From Acidobacteriota bacterium (GTDB lineage: Bacteria; Acidobacteriota; Terriglobia; Terriglobales; Acidobacteriaceae), in contig QIBA01000040.1 of the NCBI GenBank assembly GCA_003225175.1, positions 1 through 64,000 on the forward strand: a DNA stretch of 64,000 nucleotides, read 5' to 3'. The notes under the pieces are model-generated. The model did not search any database. It saw nothing but the letters and a program-made list of their open reading frames with translations, and was not told the origin of the DNA. Below, piece after piece: positions 28,001 through 36,371 of the stretch (positions are counted from its first letter, which is position 1; the number at the start of each line of letters is the position of its first letter). Both the position numbers and the translations under genes were made by a program.

Positions 28001-28331
28001 GACCATTGATCATTTACCAGTGACGCCTAACGGGAAATTGGATCGCCGTGCTCTTCCTACGCCTGAACGCGAGGAGCACGAAGAGACATTTGATGAACCT
28101 ACAGACGAGATCGAACAAATGCTGGCGGAGATTTGGACGGACGTTCTCGGCGTGGAGCGTGTCGGCCTGTACGACAATTTCTTCGATCTCGGCGGACACT
28201 CTCTCTTGGCGATGCACGTAGTTGCCCGGTTGCGAAGCCGGCTGGATCTGCGCATAAGACCCAATGAGCTTGCTTTCCAGACGCTCGGACAAATTGCAGC
28301 TAGCTGCAAAGAGCAATTGCATTGCGCATGA
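25026..28331 (+). CDS. NRPS module C-A-T (predicted Ser)
   Basis: 1101 aa. An N-terminal helix 'SKRKLLEGLMRGAR' leads into a condensation domain (to ~480) with C3 'FHQLIFDGIT' (His192, Gln193, Asp197), again Gln for the second His. The adenylation domain (~510-1010) has 'YTSGSTGKPKG', 'NLYGPTE' and 'NGKLDRRALP'. By eye the specificity residues read D-V-W-H-I-S-L-V-D-K, very close to the serine code. The carrier domain has 'DLGGHSLLAM' with Ser1059. No thioesterase, reductase or epimerase follows. Its stop overlaps the start of the first hydrolase gene (ATGA), so product release probably depends on the hydrolases or on transfer by the extra C domain. Confidence 0.93.
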   Translation: MREMTSNDITILQAPDSARDVTHLSESKRKLLEGLMRGARLNSSERIPAITPRPNQTRVPLSLQQLQVWLHAGMAVEVPFYNETITFHRQGPLSPDVLQRCLCEVVRRHEIWRTTFEIQNGEPVQIINPPPSIFPLEVADLSELPESQRVQKAAGLARENARRPFDVGKGPLLRAFLVRMGRADHRLYMTFHQLIFDGITAQRIFLREIATLYDAFSAGKPSPLPEPLIQYGDFAYWQRDQLAPDVWARERSFWEKQLAGKLPVLEWPSGHQRPILETHRGEILRFTFEEATIGPVRTLSQREGASMYMTLLAAFGTVLHRYTGQDDIIIGGLSAGRNRTDTESIPGFFVNPLALRIDFSGNPTFREVLNRVRTMVLESLAHAELPFAQVVKQVQQKSDPSRHPLFQIMLSQQPRDSANPDGWDWAIEEVSNGGSKMDLFVILDDRGDGIFGSTTYNPDFFDGSTVSRFVGHWRTLLQAAGLNPDEHISELPMLTEAERNQILVEWNNTQRDYETDACLHELIERQVEQSPDVPATIYEQHQLSYRELNARANQLAHHLRQLDVGPETLVGVCMERSIEMIVSLLGILKAGGAYVPLDPEYPKDRLRMMLDDSRVPVLLTQKHLLEKLPASSSQLICVDSDWEQIARESRSNPDGVARPHNAAYAIYTSGSTGKPKGVLNIHSAIVNRLLWMQDAYGLTNDDRVLQKTPYSFDVSIWEFFWPLITGACLVIAKPGGHKDPDYLMNLIYREKITTLHFVPSMLQALLEVNGLEACSSLRRVICSGEALSLEVQRRFFARCKAELHNLYGPTEAAVDVTFWQCQAEHDQPIVPIGRPIANVTIYVLDRNLHPVPVGIPGELHIGGVALARGYLNRPELTAQKFISDPFSSAPGARLYKTGDLARYMPNGAIEFLGRIDDQVKIRGFRIELGEIEAVLHEHPAVRDARVIVREDLPGDRRLVAYIVTLQGGTSSGEEIREFLKEKLPGYMVPTLVTIDHLPVTPNGKLDRRALPTPEREEHEETFDEPTDEIEQMLAEIWTDVLGVERVGLYDNFFDLGGHSLLAMHVVARLRSRLDLRIRPNELAFQTLGQIAASCKEQLHCA

Positions 28332-29137
28332 GCCCGCATAACGGCATAACACCTTTCTATTTCGGTCTGCCCGATAAGCCGCTTTTCGGTTGCTACCATA
28401 AACCGCGAGCTGGACGCGACCGTCAATGCGCTGCAGTTATTTGTCAACCAATGGGGCACGAATACATCAATTGTCACCGTGCCCTGCGGCACCTGGCCAG
28501 TCGCCTCGCTGATGCTGGCTTTCCCGTTTTGCGCTTTGATTATTACGGCTGCGGCGATTCCGCCGGTGAGCCCGCAGATGGTGGAATCGCTCGATGGATG
28601 AAGGACATCTCTGCCGCCATCTCTGAAATAAAGACTTGGACGAGTCTGAGTGACGTCTGCGTGATTGGAGTCCGATTAGGTGCCGCTTTGGCAACCTTGA
28701 CCGCCGTTCAGAACGGTGGTTTTGAGAGCCTCGTGCTTTGGGATCCCGTGGTGGAGGGACGAGGCTATCTTCAAGAGCTTCTTAGCCTGCAAAAGGAAAT
28801 GCTGCGTTTCCGCCCCAAACCAATCCGGCGCAAGTGTCTTTCGGGTTTCATTGAAGTGCTCGGCTTTCCATTGTCAAACGATCTCTGTTCCGAACTGGAA
28901 AAGATTAATCTGCTGCAGATTTCGAAAAAACCCGCCAGGAACGTGCTAATCATCCGAAGCTGCCAATCAGGCGATGAGGGCGCTCTGGAAGGGCATCTGA
29001 ATCAAAGTGAAGCTTCGACGACAGGCGACCTACTAGATATTCCCAAGGTCTGGTTACCAACGGTTGATGGCAGCCTATTAGTTCCTAATAAGGCACTTCA
29101 ATCAGTAGTCTCTTGGGTCTCGAGAATTCACGCATGA
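28328..29137 (+). CDS. Alpha/beta hydrolase fold, exosortase-A-type hydrolase 1-like; nucleophile replaced
   Basis: 269 aa from ATG 28328, overlapping the NRPS stop; a TTG 6 bases earlier is not needed. 'ADAGFPVLRFDYYGCGDSAG' marks the alpha/beta hydrolase core and resembles the hydrolase pairs of exosortase-A loci. The nucleophile elbow reads Gly-Val-Arg-Leu-Gly, with Arg116 where Ser/Cys should be, and no clear C-terminal catalytic His is seen. It may be a non-catalytic partner of the next gene product, or use other chemistry. ATGA overlaps on both sides tie it tightly to the NRPS and to hydrolase 2. Confidence 0.82.
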   Translation: MSPHNGITPFYFGLPDKPLFGCYHKPRAGRDRQCAAVICQPMGHEYINCHRALRHLASRLADAGFPVLRFDYYGCGDSAGEPADGGIARWMKDISAAISEIKTWTSLSDVCVIGVRLGAALATLTAVQNGGFESLVLWDPVVEGRGYLQELLSLQKEMLRFRPKPIRRKCLSGFIEVLGFPLSNDLCSELEKINLLQISKKPARNVLIIRSCQSGDEGALEGHLNQSEASTTGDLLDIPKVWLPTVDGSLLVPNKALQSVVSWVSRIHA

Positions 29138-30084
29138 GAGAACAAGCTGTCGTCTTTGGCGAGTCGAACTCGCTGATTGGGATCGTAACTGATCCTTCAG
29201 AACCGAGTCGGACTCTTAACACAGGTGTCATTTTGCTGAATCCAGGTGTTGTGCACCGCGTCGCCCCTGGCCGCGTTTACGTGAAAATAGCACGAGCCCT
29301 TGCGGGAGCCGGTTTCGTCGTTCTTCGGTTTGATTTTTCAGGGATTGGCGATAGTGCGGTTCGCCGGGATAATCTTCCGTTCGAAAAGAGCGCAGTGGCG
29401 GAAACACAAGACGCAATAGAGTTTCTAAAGGGCACTCGAGAAATCGAACGGTTCATTCTTCTAGGCGGATGCTCGGGAGCGCGCGTCTCGTTTCGGACTG
29501 CCTGCTCCGACCGGCGTGTGGTTTGCGCAATTCCGATTAACTTCCCAGTCAGCGACGATGAAGACAGCAATCCCGATCTGATAAATCAGCGCGTTGCGCA
29601 ATACTATTGGAAATTTGCTTTTTTCAACCTGAAGAGTTGGATCAAGCTGTTTACTGGCAAAGCCGACTACAGCAAGATATTTAAAGCATTGCGCTCTCAG
29701 GCAAGGCGTCGTCTTAGCTCGGAGCGCACGATCTCGTCGGAGTCGCCTCAGCTTGCCGAGGACTTAAATCTGCTAGGTAGTCGAGGCGTTCGGCTTGTCT
29801 TTCTGTATTCAGAAAATGATCCACGTCTGGGCGAACTGCGTGAAGCAGGCGGAAAAGGGCTCAAGCGACTGTGTGAGCTGGAAAAGATTCAGCTTGAGGT
29901 CATTCGCCGGGCGGACCATACCTTCAGTTCGCTTGACGATCAAGAGCGACTTGTAGAAGCGATTCTTGCCCATGTTGAAACGATAACTCCCGCCAGGGCT
30001 AATTGCGCAAGTACTATTCGAGATGGCAATAGAGCGGCTCATCAAGTTCTCGGTTTAACCTGTACTGAAGCGCAGCCTGGCTGA
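29134..30084 (+). CDS. Alpha/beta hydrolase, exosortase-A-type hydrolase 2-like; candidate release enzyme
   Basis: 316 aa from ATG 29134 (ATGA overlap with the previous gene). 'VLRFDFSGIGDS' is the core loop. The nucleophile elbow reads Gly-Gly-Cys-Ser-Gly, placing Cys113 (or Ser114) as nucleophile. 'SENDPRLGEL' supplies the acid and 'RRADHTFSS' the His, so a triad looks complete. A Cys nucleophile is unusual for this fold but known in dienelactone-hydrolase-type and some thioesterase-like members. Directly behind a TE-less NRPS, it is the best candidate to cleave or transfer the carrier-bound peptide. Exosortase-A hydrolases have no established substrate. Confidence 0.83.
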   Translation: MREQAVVFGESNSLIGIVTDPSEPSRTLNTGVILLNPGVVHRVAPGRVYVKIARALAGAGFVVLRFDFSGIGDSAVRRDNLPFEKSAVAETQDAIEFLKGTREIERFILLGGCSGARVSFRTACSDRRVVCAIPINFPVSDDEDSNPDLINQRVAQYYWKFAFFNLKSWIKLFTGKADYSKIFKALRSQARRRLSSERTISSESPQLAEDLNLLGSRGVRLVFLYSENDPRLGELREAGGKGLKRLCELEKIQLEVIRRADHTFSSLDDQERLVEAILAHVETITPARANCASTIRDGNRAAHQVLGLTCTEAQPG

Positions 30085-30255
30085 TCAGATAGAGGGGCGG
30101 ATTTCTGGAATGCGTTTGCAGGCTCCTAGCCGCATGATGCTAAATAACACAGCCGCCGTAAACAATGAATCAGAACTCCTTAGCTCCGTCAAACTAGCAG
30201 CGAATAAGTATCGACAACTTCTGAAGGTCTTACTCCCCCACTATCAGGTGAAACT

Positions 30256-33189
30256 ATGGCTTGTGTCGAGAATCGTCTAAACGTACAAATGCCCGAGGTT
30301 TGCCCATTCGGAGCTACAACTTTGCCCGCGGTCGAGCAGCGTCCATTACCAGTTCAGCTGTTGCCAGCTGAACGCGAGTTCTACGCTTCATATTCCTGGT
30401 CTCTGAACATTTATCCAACTGTTCGCGAGGTCATCGCGCATCTTCGCGCCGAGGTTAACAGGTTGAGCGGGGCAGAGGAACCGTGGCAGCGGGCTGAAAT
30501 GCTGACGAACATCTTTCTATTCTGCTGCGCAATTGCAAACGAAGTTGACGATTATCTTGTGGGAAGACCTCGCGATTTCTCAAAGCTTTCCAAGCTTCCG
30601 CTTGGCGGAGCGGTGCTGCGGGCAATACGGCCCTTTGTACGTAATGGCCAAAGATTTCAAGAATGGAGACTGCGAGATCTTCGGGCCTGGAGAGATAGAT
30701 GGCACGTTGAGTTCGACGAATATCTGCAGAGCTTTGTCAGCGGAGAGTTCCTTTCTTCAGAGACGTCACCCCTGGCTGGGCTGATAACGGCATTCTCGAA
30801 TCGACTTCCCGCCCAGCTCTTAGATCGGCGCCTCAGAAATCCTGCATTTTTTCACGGTCGCGATCTTACCCACTTTGACATCTTGAGCTTAGGCGACAAA
30901 TTTGTCACTCGATTCCCGGATCCGAGCAAACCTATTGTGCTTGTGGGATTACGCACCGCCGGGTCGTACTTCGCACCTTTGGTACGAGCATATCTTCGAA
31001 AAAAAAGCTACGAAAATGTTGAGTTGGTCACTCTTCGCCCACGCAGTACTTTGAGCCAGGCTGAAAAGGCACACCTTGCTTCGTGTGCTAAACAGGAAAT
31101 GATAGCTGTCTTGCTGGATGAGGCTCCTATCGGCGGAGGATCGACGGCAGAAGTGATCAAGCACCTGGAAAAGTTAGGTTTTCACGAAGATCGAATCGTT
31201 GCTTTGTTGCCCATTCACCGCCTTCACACTGACTGGAAAAAAGGCTGGGATACACAAAGAATTGCAAAGGCCTGTGCTCTAACTCTCGAACCACATGAAT
31301 GGTACAAGGAAAAAGCTCTGGCAACTGAGTCTGTCGGGCCTCTTCTGAATGAATACTTCCAAGCGCGTGGCTATCTTTCCGCAGAAGTGATTAACAGTTC
31401 TAAAGCAGAGCGCTTGAACTTTGAACTGCAATTACTTTCGGATGAAAAATATCATACGCGGCACAAAAAGATTTATGAGGTCCATTTGCAAAAAGCTTCA
31501 GGGGATTTCGAAGTCCGCTTTGTCTTCGCAAAGAGTGTGGGTTGGGGTTGGCTTAGTTATCATGCCTTCACAGTTGGCGAGAGACTATCCAACTTTGTGC
31601 CTCCCGTGCTCGGGCTCAGAAACGGCTTCCTTTATACTGAGTGGAGACCCCAAGCGAGCGGCCACGTTGCAGAAATCTCCAACGCTCAGCTGAGCACTAT
31701 TGCATCCTACATTGCTGCGCGTAAGCGCACGCTCCCGTTACACGACGACCCTAGCTCGGATTTAATTCGCGAGAAACAGCACACTGCGCATGAAGAGTTA
31801 TTGAATACGCTGAGCCGGGCATATGGGTCGAGGATTGTGCGATTCCTCAAGCGACCTGAAGTCCAACGTCAGCTTGCACGATATGCCTGCCCCTACCCTA
31901 CTTTGATCGACGGAAAGATGCGTGGAGTTGAATGGGTCGCAGGATCTTCAACATTCTTCAAGGCTGATTTTGAGCATCATGGTATGGGGAAGAAAGAGCT
32001 TGAGATGACGGATCCTGCCTATGACCTGGCAGAAGCCATTCTTCACTTCAAGCTTTCGGAAGGGCAAGAGCACGAACTCGTTACTCGATACAGCGAAGAA
32101 TCTGGCGATCTGGATGTAAACAACCGACTGCTTCTTAATAAGCTGCTTGCGGGGCGTTGGTCGATGAATCAGGCCCTGGCGAATATCAGAGACACGCGTT
32201 TATTACACCGGGTGCAGGATTCGAATCGGCAATATCTGGATGCATGTGACTTTTTGACGAGACACACAATGCGGTTCTGCGCAGCCTTCTGCAATCGCCC
32301 GAAGGCTTCAGCGTGGCGCTCGCCGATAGTTGCGCTGGATATCGATGGAGTCATTGACAAACCGGTATTCGGCTATCCGTCCACCACTGCAGCCGGTATT
32401 GAAGCGATCGCGCTTCTCCATTCGCATGGCTTTGTTGTTGCCCTTGATACAGCCCGATCTCTTTCTGAAGTGAAGGATTATTGCCAGACTTATGGATTTG
32501 TCGGAGGAGTGGCCGAATACGGCAGTGCAATATGGGATGTGGTTGCTGGACGAGAACGTGCTCTCGTTGGGCCCGAAGCCTTAGCGCAATTGGACCGAGC
32601 CAGGAAGGCACTCCGGACAGTGCCCGGTATTTTTATAAACGAGGATTATCAATACTCTATTCGAGCCTACACCTACAGTAAAGAACAAACCTCCGCCCTG
32701 CCCACCATGCTCATTCAGAATCTAATCGGAACTCTCAATCTGGATCAGCTTAGATTTCATCAGACAACTCTTGATACTGCGATACTTGCCAAGAGTGTAG
32801 ATAAGGGTACGGGATTGATCGAGCTTATCAACGGGGTAAGCGTCAATGATCCTGAAATCATAGCGATTGGAGACTCAGAGCCAGATCTCGCCATGTTTCG
32901 AGTGACCACGCGATCCTACGCTCCTTCACACATCTGGTGTCGTGCCGAGGCGGAGGCACTGGGATGCCGCGTAGCTACTAAACCTTTGCAGTCGGGATTG
33001 CTCGAGAGCGTCCGCTCGTTGATCCATCCAGACGGAAAATGTTGTGAACTTTGCAAATCATGTGAGAAGGCGTGGAGCAAGTCTGATGATTTGATTCTGC
33101 GCCTTTTGCAAGTAGCCGATCAGAAAAGGCTTAAATTGCTCATGACCACCGCAGTGAATCCTCGTGTATGGCGGGCTTGTTTGCGGTAA
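30256..33189 (+). CDS. 977-aa multidomain protein: PRTase-like, kinase-like and HAD phosphatase regions
   Basis: I do not recognise this protein as a named family. Residues 1-~200 are helical and unassigned. At ~215-310 there is a phosphoribosyltransferase-like Rossmann region: 'PIVLVGLRTAGSYFAPLV', then 'VLLDEAPIGGGSTAEVI' (from ~285), which resembles the PRPP loop. At ~370-680 the sequence recalls aminoglycoside-phosphotransferase-type kinases, with 'LIDGKMRG', 'KADFEHHGMG' and 'DPAYDLAEAI' (Asp586). From ~690 there is a HAD hydrolase: 'ALDIDGVID' (Asp695/697), 'DTARS', 'KGTGLIEL' and 'GDSEPDLAMF' (~871). A short Cys cluster follows ('CCELCKSCEKAW'). The HAD part could be a sugar-phosphatase. 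Context places it between the NRPS/hydrolases and the flippase. Function unknown. Confidence 0.75.
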   Translation: MACVENRLNVQMPEVCPFGATTLPAVEQRPLPVQLLPAEREFYASYSWSLNIYPTVREVIAHLRAEVNRLSGAEEPWQRAEMLTNIFLFCCAIANEVDDYLVGRPRDFSKLSKLPLGGAVLRAIRPFVRNGQRFQEWRLRDLRAWRDRWHVEFDEYLQSFVSGEFLSSETSPLAGLITAFSNRLPAQLLDRRLRNPAFFHGRDLTHFDILSLGDKFVTRFPDPSKPIVLVGLRTAGSYFAPLVRAYLRKKSYENVELVTLRPRSTLSQAEKAHLASCAKQEMIAVLLDEAPIGGGSTAEVIKHLEKLGFHEDRIVALLPIHRLHTDWKKGWDTQRIAKACALTLEPHEWYKEKALATESVGPLLNEYFQARGYLSAEVINSSKAERLNFELQLLSDEKYHTRHKKIYEVHLQKASGDFEVRFVFAKSVGWGWLSYHAFTVGERLSNFVPPVLGLRNGFLYTEWRPQASGHVAEISNAQLSTIASYIAARKRTLPLHDDPSSDLIREKQHTAHEELLNTLSRAYGSRIVRFLKRPEVQRQLARYACPYPTLIDGKMRGVEWVAGSSTFFKADFEHHGMGKKELEMTDPAYDLAEAILHFKLSEGQEHELVTRYSEESGDLDVNNRLLLNKLLAGRWSMNQALANIRDTRLLHRVQDSNRQYLDACDFLTRHTMRFCAAFCNRPKASAWRSPIVALDIDGVIDKPVFGYPSTTAAGIEAIALLHSHGFVVALDTARSLSEVKDYCQTYGFVGGVAEYGSAIWDVVAGRERALVGPEALAQLDRARKALRTVPGIFINEDYQYSIRAYTYSKEQTSALPTMLIQNLIGTLNLDQLRFHQTTLDTAILAKSVDKGTGLIELINGVSVNDPEIIAIGDSEPDLAMFRVTTRSYAPSHIWCRAEAEALGCRVATKPLQSGLLESVRSLIHPDGKCCELCKSCEKAWSKSDDLILRLLQVADQKRLKLLMTTAVNPRVWRACLR

Positions 33190-33388
33190 TCCTAAATGTG
33201 AGTAGTATCCAGCCCAGCTGCGCACGAGTAGCGACGCAGGTCTCTTCTTTGCCTTCAATAAAGCATAGATTTTTCTTGTGGCCGCCTATCTAAATTGCTG
33301 TAACTTCGCCGGTCGGGCATGAATGATCGAAAGATGAAAAGAAAATAAGTAAACTTGCGCAGCAGATTCATGGCAACAAAGGAACGTG

Positions 33389-34933
33389 ATGCTACGTCGC
33401 GTCTTGCACGCCGCTAATGCCATCATTTTGGGAAATGTGATTACTCGGGCCGGAGGTCTAATTCTGGTCCCGCTTTTCTTGAAATATTGGTCAGCCACTC
33501 TCTATGGGGAGTACCTTGCGCTGTTTGCAGCCGCTGGTTACCTGTCCAGTCTGGATATCGGCATGCAGGGGGCGGCTGTCAATCGGCTTACTCAAGCTTA
33601 CGCAAGACAGGATCTCGATGAATATCAGGCTGTCCAACATACGGCTCTGACGTTTTTCATCATTCTCGCCGCGACCGTTACAGTCCTGGTTGCATGTCTT
33701 GCATGGCTATTACCTATCCCAAAATGGATCGGCCTCAGGCTTACACCGCCCGCAATAGCCACGCAGGTTATTATCCTCTTAGCTGCCTGGGTGATGTGGT
33801 CAATGCCAGTGCAAGTGGCTACCGCCACTCACCAAACGATGGGAAAGTTGGCGCGCACACAGTGGATCCGAAACGCGCAACAGGTGATCGTGGTAGTCCT
33901 CACCTCATTTGCGGTAATCGCTGGTGCAGGAATGAGAACCATTGCGTTCCTACAACTGCTGACCGTTGGACTACTTGCCTTATTCATGATCATGGAGCTG
34001 AGGTCTCAATATCCGGCGCTTACGCCTGGAATTACTGGGGCCAAACTTTCTTTGCTCAAGGAACTGATGCACCCGAGCTTCTTGTTCGCACTAATCATGG
34101 TCGGAAACTTAGTTGCTTTTGAGGGCAGTATTCTTCTCGTGTCGGCGGCAATGGGCGGTCTCGCGGTTGCCATGCTTTCAATCTCGAAATCATTGGTGGA
34201 CGTCATCCGTTTAGGTCTGTATAGCATCAGCCTGGCGTTCTGTCCTGATTTTGCGCGAATGGAGGCGCTGGGTGAACTTGAAAAACTGCGAAGGATTCAT
34301 CGGCTTTTGGTTGCTGGCACGGCCGCTATAACTCTCGCACTCGTCGCCAGTTTCTGGTACGAAGGTCCAGAGTTCATCAGCATGTGGACGCGTGGCCGTA
34401 TTACTCCCGATGCGATGTTATTGCGGTTGTTTTTGGTCTTGATGGCATTCCAGACCTCATGGGCCGCCAGCTCAACGGTAGCTCGAGCGAGCAACAAGCA
34501 CAATGCGCAAGCGATCGGCTACTTCTTCGCAGCAGTTATTGGCATTGCTTTTGTTGCGGCATTGCTGCCGCGTCTTGGAACCTGGGCTGTGCCTGTGGGA
34601 CTGACGTTAGGCGAGGCAATCTGTTGTTACCACTTTGTGATTAAGTCCACGTGCCGCATGATCAATGAGCCTTACGCGCCTTTTGCTGTGCGCTTCTGGT
34701 TTGGATTCGTCGCAGTGGCCACTGCAGTCCTCGCTGTGGGATGGATCGTGCACATGATACATGCACCGATGCTGATTCGCTGGATCTTAATGGGGTGTCT
34801 CACAATGGTGGTCGCCGCCGCTTGCGGATGGGTAGCCTGGCTGATGCCCGAAGATCGTCTGCTACTCCTGCCGAAGCTCCGCGCTCAGCTCAGCATCTCT
34901 GACATCAAGACCTGGCAGCGGCTGAATCCGTAG
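33389..34933 (+). CDS. Wzx-like oligosaccharide flippase / polysaccharide biosynthesis membrane protein
   Basis: 514 aa from ATG 33389 (a GTG immediately before it at 33386 is equally possible; AAAGGA lies upstream). It is almost entirely hydrophobic, with about 12-14 membrane segments, and starts with the family-typical 'NVITRAGGLILVPLFLKYW' in the first helix. This is the MOP/PST superfamily. It should flip undecaprenyl-linked repeat units across the cytoplasmic membrane. It is the only flippase candidate in the locus and sits near its end, with the polymerase-like gene far upstream at 9847. Confidence 0.87.
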   Translation: MLRRVLHAANAIILGNVITRAGGLILVPLFLKYWSATLYGEYLALFAAAGYLSSLDIGMQGAAVNRLTQAYARQDLDEYQAVQHTALTFFIILAATVTVLVACLAWLLPIPKWIGLRLTPPAIATQVIILLAAWVMWSMPVQVATATHQTMGKLARTQWIRNAQQVIVVVLTSFAVIAGAGMRTIAFLQLLTVGLLALFMIMELRSQYPALTPGITGAKLSLLKELMHPSFLFALIMVGNLVAFEGSILLVSAAMGGLAVAMLSISKSLVDVIRLGLYSISLAFCPDFARMEALGELEKLRRIHRLLVAGTAAITLALVASFWYEGPEFISMWTRGRITPDAMLLRLFLVLMAFQTSWAASSTVARASNKHNAQAIGYFFAAVIGIAFVAALLPRLGTWAVPVGLTLGEAICCYHFVIKSTCRMINEPYAPFAVRFWFGFVAVATAVLAVGWIVHMIHAPMLIRWILMGCLTMVVAAACGWVAWLMPEDRLLLLPKLRAQLSISDIKTWQRLNP

Positions 34934-35135
34934 AGCAACCATCTTGGCCGTTTACATCTTCAATCGCCCCACCAGTGTACTTTTTCGCACATGAATATCT
35001 GTCGGTGCGGGCCATTTCTTCCAAACAAAGCAAAAATCGGGCAGAGTATCTGGGCGACTGACATTTCATGTTCAACGGGCCGCCATACTGCAACCGGGAG
35101 CGAGATGGACGCGAGTCGGCTTCTCAGATACTTAC

Positions 35136-36272
35136 TTGAGACTAGAGAAATTGATTTTGTCGTTGCAAAGACTGTTCTCCGGCCTTCCGTTGCCAAAGAG
35201 AAAGCGGACGACCGCCGCATTGCCCTGGGGCACCGAGTCACCCAATCTCGATTTTCTGCGTGCCAACGCTGTGCTGCTCGTGCTGCTTTTCCACGTGCTC
35301 GCCTTTTTCGGCATCAGGAAAATTGGTCCTCTTGATTTGGAAAGTATGGGGATGTTTGGTCTCCTGTCTTTCTACGTGCATACAACTTTCGTACTTATGC
35401 TCTCTCTCGAACGACAGTTGGCGAAGTTCGGACCGCAAAGCCTGTTCTTGCTTTTCATGGCGCGAAGATTCTTTCGTGTCTATCCCCTCAGCATCTTCAT
35501 TGTTGCCATCATCGTGCTCTTCAGACTTCCTTTGGCTGGGCACCCGTGGTCGATGCATTACTTTCATGCTCTTGGAAAGCTGGATATTATTTCGAATTTC
35601 TTGCTGGCACAGAACATAACTTCGAGCGAGCCAGTGGAAGGGCCACTCTGGAGTCTCTCATATGAAGTGCAAATCTATCTGTTTTTGCCCGCATTATTCT
35701 TGATCGCAAAAAAAGTGAAATCCCCTTGGACTCTGGTGATTGGCTGGGGATTGCTGGCAATCCCAATATTCCTTTTAAAGCGTGCTGGCTATGGTCAAGT
35801 GATGCAATATGTGCCGTGCTTCTTGCCGGGAATTGTCGCTTATAAATTCTCAAAACAGGTACATCCTCGACGAGCTTTCTGGGGCTGGCCGGTGTTGCTG
35901 TGGAGCCTGGCAGGTCTATTTGGACTCGTGGGTAGACTGGGAATGGGCTGGCTGATTTGCTTGATGATAGGAATGGCGCTCCCGCAATTCACCGATCTAA
36001 AAAATCCTGCAGTGCAGCGAGCGAGTTATCTCATCTCAAAATATTCCTACGGCTTTTACTTGAGCCATTATTTCTGTGAATGGCTATCTTTTACTAAACT
36101 ACGTTATTTACCTACTGGCGCCCAATGGATAACATTCCTCGTTACTGTGACTGTCATTCCCATATTGCTCTACCATGCCCTGGAAGCTCCCATGATGCAT
36201 GTCGGTAAAAAGCTTACGGAAGCTCAGCGTAACTATGTGCGCAATGGGTTGCTTGCAAGCAGAGCTGCCTGA
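35136..36272 (+). CDS. Acyltransferase 3 family membrane O-acyltransferase (OafA/YrhL-like)
   Basis: 378 aa. 'LDFLRANAVLLVLLFHVLAF' is the first helix with the family Arg and the catalytic His. About ten membrane segments follow, and 'QNITSSEPVEGPLWSLSYEVQ' type residues match the conserved 'PxWSLxxE' loop. These enzymes O-acylate sugars (usually acetyl) at the membrane. The start is uncertain: the TTG at 35136 is the first usable codon in frame, and no ATG lies upstream in frame without crossing the gap. It probably decorates the glycan; transferring a peptide is not a known activity of this family. Confidence 0.83.
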   Translation: MRLEKLILSLQRLFSGLPLPKRKRTTAALPWGTESPNLDFLRANAVLLVLLFHVLAFFGIRKIGPLDLESMGMFGLLSFYVHTTFVLMLSLERQLAKFGPQSLFLLFMARRFFRVYPLSIFIVAIIVLFRLPLAGHPWSMHYFHALGKLDIISNFLLAQNITSSEPVEGPLWSLSYEVQIYLFLPALFLIAKKVKSPWTLVIGWGLLAIPIFLLKRAGYGQVMQYVPCFLPGIVAYKFSKQVHPRRAFWGWPVLLWSLAGLFGLVGRLGMGWLICLMIGMALPQFTDLKNPAVQRASYLISKYSYGFYLSHYFCEWLSFTKLRYLPTGAQWITFLVTVTVIPILLYHALEAPMMHVGKKLTEAQRNYVRNGLLASRAA

Positions 36273-36371
36273 GCCTGTCTAAACCTTCATTAGCTTTGTT
36301 CCCTCCTTTGAAAACTGCTGCGAGTTTGCAGCATACCAACTCTCCGCCTGGATCAAGTTTGTGAGGACCCA

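Noticed and set aside
32205-32240. tRNA-like TTCGAATC stretch
   Set aside because: It lies inside the 977-aa coding sequence, with no acceptor stem or anticodon arm.
2176-36272. Full exosortase (XrtA/PEP-CTERM) system
   Set aside because: AsnB and the two hydrolases resemble exosortase-A-associated proteins, but no exosortase, EpsI or PEP-CTERM protein is visible in the window.
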